Assembly: GCA_003557965.1 (NCBI GenBank) | Contig: PWND01000022.1 | Coordinates: 1 to 5,483 of the forward strand | DNA length: 5,483 nt | DNA from: Bacteroidales bacterium | GTDB lineage: Bacteria > Bacteroidota > Bacteroidia > Bacteroidales > UBA7960 | Direction: 5' to 3' | Shown here: one piece after another, positions 1 to 5,483 of the stretch | Position numbering within the stretch: position 1 is the stretch's first letter | Layout of the letters: each line of letters starts with the position of its first letter | Notes under the pieces: generated by a model | The model's input: the letters and a program-made list of their open reading frames with translations, nothing else | Databases searched by the model: none | Told to the model about the DNA's origin: nothing | Program-made: the position numbers and the translations under genes

Positions 1-826
1 CGGCTGCTCCCATATCCTGCATTCCCACAACAGCTCCGGTCTTTATTATTTCAAGAGTAGCTTCAAGCAGTAATTTTTCCTGGAAGGGGTCGCCAACCTG
101 TACTGCAGGAATTTTATCTGCCGAAGCTTCTGTAATATCTTCTGAAGCAAAAGTAGCTCCATGAATGCCATCCTTACCTGTGGAAGAACCAACAATAAAT
201 ACAGGATTGCCCACACCCTCAGAAATAGCTGAAATTGTATTGCCCTTTTTTACTATCCCCACCGACATTGCATTTACCAATGGATTTGTATTAAAGCAAT
301 TATCAAAAAACACTTCACCAGCTACAACAGGCACACCAAAAGCATTCCCATAATCACCTATTCCTTTAACAACTCCCTTTAACAGCCACTTGGTTTTATC
401 AAGCTCGGGGTCACCAAATCTAAGTGAATTTAGTTGTGCTACAGGCCTGGCCCCCATTGTGAAAATATCCCTGTTTATGCCACCTACACCTGTTGCTGCA
501 CCCTGGTAAGGCTCCAGTGCAGATGGGTGGTTATGGGATTCAATTTTAAATGCACAAGCTATTCCTTCACCTAAATCCACCAAACCGGCATTCTCCTCAC
601 CGGCTTCTGCGAGCAAATGAGGCCCTTTCCTGGGTAAAGTCTTTAACCATTTTATAGAGTTTTTATAAGAACAATGCTCTGACCACATGACAGAAAAAAT
701 ACTCAGCTCTGTGAAATTTGGAACCCTGCCAAGAATTTTCTTTATTGACTCAAACTCTTCAGGCAAAATTCCAAGCTTTTCAGCCATTTCAAGAGTTCCC
801 TCTATGTTATTTGTTGCTTTCTTCAT
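1..826 (-). CDS. purL: PurL, phosphoribosylformylglycinamidine synthase (FGAM synthase) large subunit, short form; 3' end cut by window
   Basis: PurL catalyses the ATP- and glutamine-dependent conversion of FGAR to FGAM, step four of cytosolic de novo purine synthesis. In organisms with the short form it works with PurQ (glutaminase) and PurS. The frame gives 275 residues, the N-terminal third of a protein usually about 740 long. Family signatures are seen in order: SVMWSEHCSYKNS at 45-57 (H51 corresponds to the catalytic His of the family), the nucleotide-binding stretch FKIESHNHPSALEPYQGAAT at 93-112, GARPVAQLNSLRFG at 125-138, GKDGIHGATFAS at 217-228, and QVGDPFQEKLLLEA at 243-256, then MQDMGAA at the edge. 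The N-terminus begins directly at the short-form linker domain, without the long extension of the single-chain enzyme. The ATG at 826 is fixed because the codon just before it is an in-frame TAG; Met14 is a less likely alternative. No Shine-Dalgarno is present. The gene is divergent from the membrane protein gene. The identification is very secure. Confidence 0.97.
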   Translation of the reverse strand, partial: MKKATNNIEGTLEMAEKLGILPEEFESIKKILGRVPNFTELSIFSVMWSEHCSYKNSIKWLKTLPRKGPHLLAEAGEENAGLVDLGEGIACAFKIESHNHPSALEPYQGAATGVGGINRDIFTMGARPVAQLNSLRFGDPELDKTKWLLKGVVKGIGDYGNAFGVPVVAGEVFFDNCFNTNPLVNAMSVGIVKKGNTISAISEGVGNPVFIVGSSTGKDGIHGATFASEDITEASADKIPAVQVGDPFQEKLLLEATLEIIKTGAVVGMQDMGAA

Positions 827-883
827 CTATTTAAAATTTTTATATTCACTGTATTGCAATAATGAAATTTTTAAAATCAACGA

Positions 884-911
884 CAAAAATACACAAAGCT
901 TTCAGCCCCAA
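884..911 (-). promoter_or_regulatory. Candidate purL promoter, Bacteroidota type
   Basis: Read on the minus strand, bases 891-884 are TATTTTTG, a perfect match to the Bacteroidota -7 consensus TAnnTTTG. A TTG at 911-909 lies 17 bases upstream of it, at the short end of the spacing reported for the -33 element in this phylum. Transcription would start near 877, leaving a leader of about 50 bases before the purL ATG. The match is seen directly; promoter activity is inferred. A, T-rich octamers of this kind also occur by chance. Confidence 0.45.
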
Positions 912-989
912 GAAATAAATATTTGCTGCAAGAGTCAATATTTTTTCACAAATGTTAAAAACCCTTTGAAAAAAGCAATTTTTATTTAT

Positions 990-1010
990 TACAAAAGCTT
1001 TACTTTTGTA
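990..1010. repeat. Perfect 8-bp inverted repeat, operator-like dyad
   Basis: TACAAAAG (990-997) and CTTTTGTA (1003-1010) are exact reverse complements separated by CTTTA. The right arm overlaps both a TACTTTTG -7 octamer and the TTG that is the most upstream usable start of the membrane protein frame. A repressor bound here would block the promoter; alternatively the transcript or single strand could fold into a short AT-rich hairpin. It has no T-tract behind it on either strand that would make it a convincing terminator. Confidence 0.4.
1001..1008 (+). promoter_or_regulatory. Candidate -7 element for the membrane protein gene
   Basis: TACTTTTG is an exact match to TAnnTTTG. No TTG or TTTG lies 17-23 bases upstream, so only half of the promoter is supported. 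If it is used, transcription starts near 1015, downstream of the TTG at 1006, and translation would have to begin at the TTG at 1036 or later. It sits inside the right arm of the 990-1010 dyad. Confidence 0.3.
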
Positions 1011-2373
1011 TTTTAACCAGGTAAAAGTTATATCATTGGACATTTTAATTATTGTTTTATTCTTTTTGGTTTTTGCTTTTATTATAAAGTATTCACCTTT
1101 TTTTACCACACTACCTGGCGTTAAATTCAATACATTACTTTTTATTTTTTTTATTAAATGTATTACCGGTGTCGTTTTGATAATATTATACAGCAGTTAT
1201 TACGATAAAGAAACTGCTGATATTTACAAGTACTTCAATGATGGAATGATAATGGCCGGTGCCTTAAAGGAAAATCCGCTGGATTATTTAAGAATGCTGA
1301 CCGGCATTGATGCAAGTGCTGAACACTTAAGCAAATATTACTTAGATATGACGAGTTGGTTCAGGCCATGGATTGAGCCGGTTTACAACGACAATCGTAT
1401 TGTTGTAAGGTTCAATGCACTTATCGGCATTTTTAGCGGAGGAAATATTATAGCTCATAATATAGCTGCTAACTTTTTGTCGTTTACTGGTATAATGGCA
1501 ATATATAAATTTGCCATAAACAAAGTGGATAAAGATAAATCAGTTGCTTTATTGTGGGGTTTGGTAGTATTCCCATCGCTGCTTTTTTGGGGTTCAGGTA
1601 TTTTAAAAGAGTGCATCCTGGTTTTTGCTACCGGTGTATTTATTTTCTATGCTGATAAAGTCATTAACAAAAGCAACTTTCATCCCGTATTCTTATTTAA
1701 TATATTGTTCTCAACGGCAATATTGTTATTATTAAAATCTTATGTTATACTTATCCTGTTGCCCCTGTTTCTGGCCTATTGTTTTATAAAAAACAAAAGC
1801 AACAAATACATGTTAGCTGCTTATCCCCTGTTTTTCTTAATTTGGGTATCAGCAGCTTTTATTATTGGATATTTTTTCCCGGACTATAACCCCATAAGTG
1901 TAATTGCCGATAAGCAAAACAAGTTTGTTTATGTTTCTGAATATGTTGAAGCCGGGAGTTTTTTTTCGGACAGGCTAATGCAGCCCAATATAATTGATTT
2001 CATGATCTTTATTCCAAGGGGCTTTATAAGTACATTGTTTCGTCCTCATTTGCTTGACGGAGGCTCTCTTCTTATTATTGCAGCATCAGTTGAAAATCTG
2101 CTAATCTGGCTAACTATAGTTGCAATGATAGTTTTCGGAGATAAAAGACAGTTAAATAATCCATTGTTTTGGTTATGCATAAGTTTTGTTGTTTTTACTT
2201 TTACTTTTGTGGGAATGGTTACCCCGGTTTTTGGCGGGCTGGTTAGATATAAAATTCCGGCACTACCATTTTTGTGGATTGCAGCACTTATTATAATTGA
2301 CAATAATAAATTTATTTCTTTTAAAAAACGTTTAAAACCTTATTATGCAAGGCTTTTGGGAGAAAAGAACTGA
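1006..2373 (+). CDS. Polytopic inner-membrane protein of unknown function, possibly glycan-related
   Basis: I do not recognise a named family. The 455-residue frame contains about 10-12 hydrophobic segments (roughly 12-27, 43-64, 139-168, 181-217 as two, 228-261 as two, 268-291, 354-377, 386-408 and 417-431). A soluble loop at 66-130 lies between the second and third. Distinctive polar motifs in or near membrane segments are YNDNRIVVRFN (127-137), FPSLLFWGSGILKE (189-202), FRPHLLDGG (345-353) with EN at 363-364, and RYKIPALPF (414-422). The layout resembles GT-C glycosyltransferases and Wzy/EpsG-like polysaccharide polymerases, which also have charged residues beside membrane helices and one large loop; this is analogy only. 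The C-terminus is basic (FKKRLKPYYARLL), consistent with a cytoplasmic tail. The start is uncertain: the first Met is residue 81, so translation must begin at a non-ATG codon. TTG at 1006 is the most upstream choice, and TTG at 1036 would place the first membrane helix at the N-terminus. An in-frame TGA at 967 bounds the frame. The gene stands alone, with 194 bases before the next gene. Confidence 0.8.
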   Translation: MYFNQVKVISLDILIIVLFFLVFAFIIKYSPFFTTLPGVKFNTLLFIFFIKCITGVVLIILYSSYYDKETADIYKYFNDGMIMAGALKENPLDYLRMLTGIDASAEHLSKYYLDMTSWFRPWIEPVYNDNRIVVRFNALIGIFSGGNIIAHNIAANFLSFTGIMAIYKFAINKVDKDKSVALLWGLVVFPSLLFWGSGILKECILVFATGVFIFYADKVINKSNFHPVFLFNILFSTAILLLLKSYVILILLPLFLAYCFIKNKSNKYMLAAYPLFFLIWVSAAFIIGYFFPDYNPISVIADKQNKFVYVSEYVEAGSFFSDRLMQPNIIDFMIFIPRGFISTLFRPHLLDGGSLLIIAASVENLLIWLTIVAMIVFGDKRQLNNPLFWLCISFVVFTFTFVGMVTPVFGGLVRYKIPALPFLWIAALIIIDNNKFISFKKRLKPYYARLLGEKN

Positions 2374-2509
2374 TTAAATGTTTGATGCAAGCATATAAAT
2401 ATTTTAATTAACAATATGTTTAAAAGTTTTTTTTTGTACATTTATCACGCATTTAGCTTATTTTTTTAGTGTTTAGTAGTATGGTTTTTTATATAGCTTA
2501 AAAAAATGT

Positions 2510-2540
2510 TTTGAAATTATCTAAACTTGTTGTTATTTTG
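2510..2540 (+). promoter_or_regulatory. Candidate promoter of the response regulator gene
   Basis: TTTG at 2510-2513 is followed after 19 bases by TTATTTTG at 2533-2540. That is seven of eight matches to TAnnTTTG, with the expected spacing for the Bacteroidota sigma factor. Transcription would begin near 2547, about 20 bases before the ATG at 2568. The one mismatch falls on the conserved A, so the call is weak. A second near match, TAAACTTG at 2522-2529, has no properly spaced upstream element. Confidence 0.3.
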
Positions 2541-2567
2541 TGAATATTTTTAAATCATGCCCATTTT

Positions 2568-3215
2568 ATGGAAAGAGTAAAAGTAATAATAGTTGATGAC
2601 CATAAACTTGTAACAGACTGCATAAGCTTATTTTTAAGTGGTGCAGAATCCATTGAAGTTATAGGTGTTGCCCATAGCGGACAAGAAGCTTTAGACCTGC
2701 TTAAAACTCTTAAACCTGACGTTATGCTACTAGATATTAGCATGCCTAATATGTCGGGCATTGAAACTACTGCTGCAATAAAAAAGAACTTTTCAGATAT
2801 AAAGATTTTAATTCTTTCAATGCATTCCGATTACAATAATATTTCTGATGCTATAGACGTAGGAGCAGATGGGTATGTACCAAAAGATGTTTCTTCAGAA
2901 GAACTTGTAGAAGCCATAGTTACTGTAAATAAAGGGAAAAATTACTTCCACACAACTATATCTGAAGAAATAGTAAAGAATTATGCAAGCAAAAAAAAGA
3001 AATCTTCGGTTGATATTCCCGAACTAACAAAAAGAGAGCTGGAAGTTTTGCAATTATTTGCTGAAGGCCTTAACAATAGTGAAATTGCTAACAAGCTGTA
3101 TTTAAGTGTTCGCACTGTTGAATCTCATAAAAATCACATCCTTCAAAAAACCAACATGAAAAACAGTGTTGAATTAATAAAGTTTGCCATCAAAAATAAA
3201 ATTATAGATATTTAA
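2568..3215 (+). CDS. NarL/FixJ-family response regulator transcription factor
   Basis: This cytosolic two-component response regulator of 215 residues has the normal length and order for the family. The receiver domain spans about 4-120: acidic pair D10-D11 followed by H12, phosphoacceptor D56 in LLDISMPNMSG, S84 at the end of beta4, and K106 in GADGYVPKD. All residues needed for phosphorylation are present. A Lys/Ser linker (141-147) leads to a LuxR-type winged helix-turn-helix at about 151-209, with LTKRELEVLQLFAEG and the recognition region SEIANKLYLSVRTVESHK. A cognate kinase of the HisKA_3 type would be expected, but none is in the window, so signal and targets are unknown. ATG 2568 is the first start after an in-frame TGA at 2541 and places the first beta strand correctly; no Shine-Dalgarno is seen. 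The next gene on the same strand encodes a degenerate paralogous receiver. An A8 run in the linker codons is noted under findings. Confidence 0.95.
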   Translation: MERVKVIIVDDHKLVTDCISLFLSGAESIEVIGVAHSGQEALDLLKTLKPDVMLLDISMPNMSGIETTAAIKKNFSDIKILILSMHSDYNNISDAIDVGADGYVPKDVSSEELVEAIVTVNKGKNYFHTTISEEIVKNYASKKKKSSVDIPELTKRELEVLQLFAEGLNNSEIANKLYLSVRTVESHKNHILQKTNMKNSVELIKFAIKNKIIDI

Positions 3216-3226
3216 CCTGCCTTCGC

Positions 3227-3268
3227 AAAACTGTTATAATAAATACGGTTTTTATTTGGTTTTTTTTG
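3227..3268 (+). terminator. Weak candidate terminator after the response regulator
   Basis: AAAACTG (3227-3233) can pair with CGGTTTT (3246-3252), including one G-U pair, around a 12-base loop. T-rich sequence follows, including a run of eight T from 3260. It begins 12 bases after the stop codon, the expected place. The stem is short and AT-rich, so termination is only plausible. Confidence 0.3.
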
Positions 3269-3284
3269 CTTTTATCAACTTTTC

Positions 3285-3347
3285 AAAACACTTGCTGTAT
3301 TAGTAAAATTAAGTGTTTCCACGATACTTTTCACGTAAAAACACTGT
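3285..3347. repeat. Three copies of AAACACT in alternating orientation
   Basis: AAACACT occurs at 3286-3292, inverted as AGTGTTT at 3312-3318, and again forward at 3339-3345. The first two extend to a perfect 8-bp dyad, AAACACTT/AAGTGTTT (3286-3293 and 3311-3318) with a 17-base spacer. The copies are spaced about 26 bases apart, 50-110 bases before the ATG of the degenerate receiver gene. One further AGTGTTT lies at 2468-2474 upstream of the response regulator. The arrangement suggests binding sites for a dimeric regulator, perhaps the adjacent LuxR-type protein. In AT-rich DNA a 7-mer repeat could also be chance. Confidence 0.35.
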
Positions 3348-3369
3348 TATTTTTTGCTCACAAATATCA

Positions 3370-3377
3370 TAGATTTG
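3370..3377 (+). promoter_or_regulatory. Candidate -7 element for the degenerate receiver gene
   Basis: TAGATTTG matches TAnnTTTG exactly. The nearest upstream TTTG (3353-3356) is only 13 bases away, so the -33 element is not well placed. Transcription would start near 3384, leaving a leader of 10 bases to the ATG at 3394 or 19 bases to the in-frame ATG at 3403. Together with the candidate terminator at 3227, it suggests the gene may be transcribed separately from the response regulator. Confidence 0.35.
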
Positions 3378-3393
3378 TACAGTAACTAATAAT

Positions 3394-3711
3394 ATGCTAC
3401 TTATGGAATCAAATATTAAAACGATAGTAATAGAGTGCAGCGATATCATGCTAAACGGCATTGTATCATGCCTGAGTAATAAGCCCGACATTAGAGTAGT
3501 GGGGCATACTTCCAAAATTTCTCAAATATCAGAATTAATAAAAAAGGAAAAACACGACCTAGTGTTATTAGGCCCAATGATGAATGATATTTACGGAGAA
3601 GACATTTCTGGTGCAATAAAAAACAAATATCCTGAAGTACGAGTAGCATGCATCAATTATGATGACTATCCTTCAAATATTGATGATAGAATAAAGGAGA
3701 CACTATCTTAA
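3394..3711 (+). CDS. Degenerate, truncated response regulator receiver domain (pseudo-receiver)
   Basis: The 105-residue product aligns without gaps to the receiver of the response regulator encoded at 2568-3215, at an offset of four residues. By hand count about 23 of 94 positions are identical, for example KHDLVLLG against KPDVMLLD and SGAIKNKYPEVRV against TAAIKKNFSDIKI. Every phosphorylation residue in the aligned part is lost: D10-D11 becomes E14-C15, phosphoacceptor D56 becomes G60, and S84 becomes N88. The protein stops after alpha4, so beta5 with its conserved Lys, alpha5, and any HTH are absent. It cannot be a normal phospho-switch. It may be a standalone partner or decoy, or a decaying duplicate. 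No frameshift restores the missing part: neither alternative frame after 3700 encodes a GADGY-like continuation. Either ATG 3394 or ATG 3403 (Met4) could be the start; the latter matches the response regulator's N-terminus better. The frame is intact over its length, and its stop lies 28 bases from the convergent gene. Confidence 0.65.
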   Translation: MLLMESNIKTIVIECSDIMLNGIVSCLSNKPDIRVVGHTSKISQISELIKKEKHDLVLLGPMMNDIYGEDISGAIKNKYPEVRVACINYDDYPSNIDDRIKETLS

Positions 3712-3739
3712 CAATATATTAGTTTTGCTTTTATTATTA

Positions 3740-5483
3740 TCAATTCACCACTATCTTCTCAGATTTTAGTATATGCCCTTCGGATAAAATATATGCAATG
3801 TAAACACCCGGGCTAAATCCTTTGACTGAAACTTGCAACTCATTGCCGGTAAAATGCTTTGTAAGCATGCCATGGCCTGATAGATCACTGATAAATAATG
3901 TTTTTTGCTTGTGCTTAATCTCCGGCCTATCAATTAATACATTTAATGTTGTGTTGGCAGGGTTTGGAAAAAAAGTGATATATAAATCATACTCCCACTC
4001 TGGTGTATCAATAAATAAATGGCAATCCGGCTCATAGCAGCCATACTCGTCTAATGGAATTAAAATACCACTCCAAAAGAATACATCAAAATAAAATGGT
4101 TCATAGTATGTTGGATAAGTACAAATAGACTCAAAAGTACCTCCCAGAAAAATATTATCACCTTTGTTTAAAATATTATTCAGCCTGACAGTATTGATGC
4201 AATCGAGAATATAATTCTTTTTATCAATTTCAAAAACCCTGACCCACAAAGGATCCAGATTTTCATCAAGCTTTAGTAAAAACCCTCTTAAATAGCAAGA
4301 TGTGCCTGTAGATCTCAGTATTCCCGAAATAAGAAAGGTATTATCAGGGTTTTTTATTGTTTGTAAAGGCCGATACCAAGGGGCGGCCTCATCAGGGTTT
4401 TCATAGCAAAAATCAGTTGGTTCACCGTATGTGTATAAATGGGCTGATAAAAAATCAACCAGGCTTTTTTGCTCTAATGTATTGCCGTCGTTATCTATTA
4501 TTCTTAAATGAAGGCCTGTGTTTTCATGGAAAACATACTCGGTTAAATTATTGCCGGGAGGAGGGAGGCAGCAATCATCGTAGGCTAATAGGTATTTGTC
4601 ATCTTCTAAAGAAGTTAATGTAAACATAAAGCTTATATTACCACCATTACGGATAATTTTTTGCCATAAAAGCTCGCCGGTGTTTTTGCAAAATTTAAAC
4701 AGCCTGTTTCTGTTATATGGCCTGCTGCTCCACAGGTAATTATAGTACATTGATACAAGGTAATCACCATCACTTGTAACTTCAAAATCATATATATCTG
4801 CAACCCAATAATCTATTTGCCCGAATTCAGTTTTCCATCTAACATTAAAAAGGCTGTCAGTTTCCATTATCTCATGTCGGCTTTCATTTGATTTATGATA
4901 GCCGATAATGAGTGTATCTGGTGCAATCTCACGGATTAATACCACAGAGCCATAATATGGCACAGCTTCAAGTGTATCTACCCTTAGCAAGCTGTCAAGG
5001 GCTGAGTTAAATGTAAAAATCATTGGGTTTATCATCGGTGGAGAATCTTCTTTATCTAAAACACCTACATCTGAACTTGGCATGGATTGAAAAAAATATG
5101 AATCTTTAAAGTTATTACAATACTGTTCATAATAATCATTAAAATTTTCATTATCGGTTGTATATGTTGAATCCCATCTGCCATGGCCCCCAACCAGATA
5201 TTTTCCATTAGCTAATTTTGTCATTGCGTTTCGTCCTGCAATTCGTCCTGCTGACCTTAATGGTGATATTATCAAGCTATCAATTTCATGAAAATTTAAA
5301 AGCCATGTGTTAGTATATTCGCCTTCAATATTGAAGTAGTGAAAATTAAGTGAATTGTTACGATATAATCCTTCTTCTTCAACAAAAGTCCATTCATTAG
5401 TAATTAATACCATAGTTGAGCTGTCGGTTTGAACAAGGTATTGCCCTAAAGCTCCGGGAACGAGTGTCCAATATTCGTCTTGC
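3740..5483 (-). CDS. Secreted beta-propeller-like protein with T9SS type A C-terminal sorting domain; 5' end cut by window
   Basis: The visible 580 residues stay open to the right edge. The ATG at 5413 is internal, since 23 further codons (QDEYWTLVPGALGQY and on) continue upstream without a stop, and the expected Sec signal peptide lies outside the window. The last 77 residues are a T9SS type A sorting domain: FFPNPANTTLNV, then FISDLSGHG, then SPGVYIAYI and a final KIVVN. This directs export across the outer membrane, where the domain is normally cleaved and the protein released or anchored. The preceding linker DEYGCYEPDC has the paired-Cys form common before such domains. The body has degenerate repeats of a propeller-like pattern: LANGKYLVGG, TSDGDYLVS with LFKFCKNTGELLWQK, LEDDKYLLA, NPDNTFLISG with LLKLDENLDPLWVRVF, and KGDNIFLGG. 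No catalytic motif is seen, so its ligand or substrate is unknown. It converges on the degenerate receiver gene with a 28-base gap. Confidence 0.9.
   Translation of the reverse strand, partial: QDEYWTLVPGALGQYLVQTDSSTMVLITNEWTFVEEEGLYRNNSLNFHYFNIEGEYTNTWLLNFHEIDSLIISPLRSAGRIAGRNAMTKLANGKYLVGGHGRWDSTYTTDNENFNDYYEQYCNNFKDSYFFQSMPSSDVGVLDKEDSPPMINPMIFTFNSALDSLLRVDTLEAVPYYGSVVLIREIAPDTLIIGYHKSNESRHEIMETDSLFNVRWKTEFGQIDYWVADIYDFEVTSDGDYLVSMYYNYLWSSRPYNRNRLFKFCKNTGELLWQKIIRNGGNISFMFTLTSLEDDKYLLAYDDCCLPPPGNNLTEYVFHENTGLHLRIIDNDGNTLEQKSLVDFLSAHLYTYGEPTDFCYENPDEAAPWYRPLQTIKNPDNTFLISGILRSTGTSCYLRGFLLKLDENLDPLWVRVFEIDKKNYILDCINTVRLNNILNKGDNIFLGGTFESICTYPTYYEPFYFDVFFWSGILIPLDEYGCYEPDCHLFIDTPEWEYDLYITFFPNPANTTLNVLIDRPEIKHKQKTLFISDLSGHGMLTKHFTGNELQVSVKGFSPGVYIAYILSEGHILKSEKIVVN

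Noticed and set aside
165..353. Plus-strand open frame inside the purL region
   Set aside because: It is antisense to strongly conserved PurL sequence and encodes nothing recognisable.
687..1016. Plus-strand open frame of 109 codons across the purL start and intergenic region
   Set aside because: Its first half is antisense to PurL, and the rest translates AT-rich intergenic DNA with no domain or promoter support.
846..1130. Minus-strand open frame overlapping the start of the membrane protein gene
   Set aside because: It overlaps the plus-strand membrane protein and the candidate purL promoter, and its composition is that of translated AT-rich spacer.
2046..2303. Minus-strand open frame within the membrane protein gene
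   Set aside because: It is a shadow of the plus-strand gene, whose membrane segments and polar motifs are continuous through this region.
2374..2435. Possible terminator after the membrane protein, ending in a nine-T run (2427-2435)
   Set aside because: The only pairing seen is CATAT with ATATG over a 17-base loop and a four-pair ATGC/GCAT with a two-base loop, too weak to call.
3309..3515. Minus-strand open frame across the spacer and the degenerate receiver
   Set aside because: The plus strand carries a recognisable receiver alignment here, while the minus-strand product resembles nothing.
3712..3739. Bidirectional terminator between the convergent genes
   Set aside because: The 28 bases are AT-rich but contain no inverted repeat.
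3700..3770. Frameshift that would restore the C-terminal part of the degenerate receiver
   Set aside because: Neither alternative frame encodes a beta5 Lys motif or an HTH, and the convergent gene begins within 28 bases of the stop.
3822..4623. Two plus-strand open frames (3822-4037 and 4357-4623)
   Set aside because: Both are antisense to the T9SS protein; the first lies opposite its conserved sorting domain.

Overview
The window is AT-rich bacterial DNA, most likely from a member of the Bacteroidota. Three signs point there. The right-hand protein ends in a type IX secretion system (T9SS) type A sorting domain, which is largely confined to that phylum. Intergenic regions carry octamers matching the Bacteroidota -7 promoter element TAnnTTTG. 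Start codons have no Shine-Dalgarno sequence in front of them. The purL gene encodes the short, multi-subunit form of the enzyme. From memory this fits Cytophagia/Sphingobacteriia-type lineages better than classical Bacteroidia or Flavobacteriia, which usually have a long single-chain enzyme, but that refinement is tentative.

Layout, left to right. (1) 1-826, minus strand: the N-terminal 275 codons of purL, cut by the left edge. (2) 827-1005: divergent intergenic region with a good purL promoter candidate on the minus strand and a perfect 8-bp dyad, TACAAAAG/CTTTTGTA, at its right end. (3) 1006-2373, plus strand: a polytopic membrane protein of about 445-455 residues, function unknown, with no ATG among its first 80 codons. 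(4) 2568-3215, plus strand: a complete NarL/FixJ-type response regulator (receiver plus LuxR-type HTH), with no histidine kinase in view. (5) 3216-3393: a regulatory-looking gap with a weak terminator, three copies of AAACACT in alternating orientation, and a perfect TAGATTTG -7 box. (6) 3394-3711, plus strand: a small protein that aligns without gaps to the receiver of gene 4 but has lost every visible phosphorylation residue and stops before beta5/alpha5. (7) 3740-5483, minus strand: the C-terminal 580 residues of a secreted beta-propeller-like protein with a T9SS sorting domain, cut by the right edge and convergent with gene 6.

The genes do not form one obvious pathway: purL is housekeeping, and the membrane protein and the T9SS protein look like independent surface or envelope genes. 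The response regulator and the degenerate receiver next to it are the one pair with a visible relationship, in both sequence and position. The most interesting hypothesis here is that the second is a phosphorylation-independent partner or decoy of the first, or its decaying duplicate. I found no RNA genes, insertion sequences, CRISPR arrays or attachment sites.
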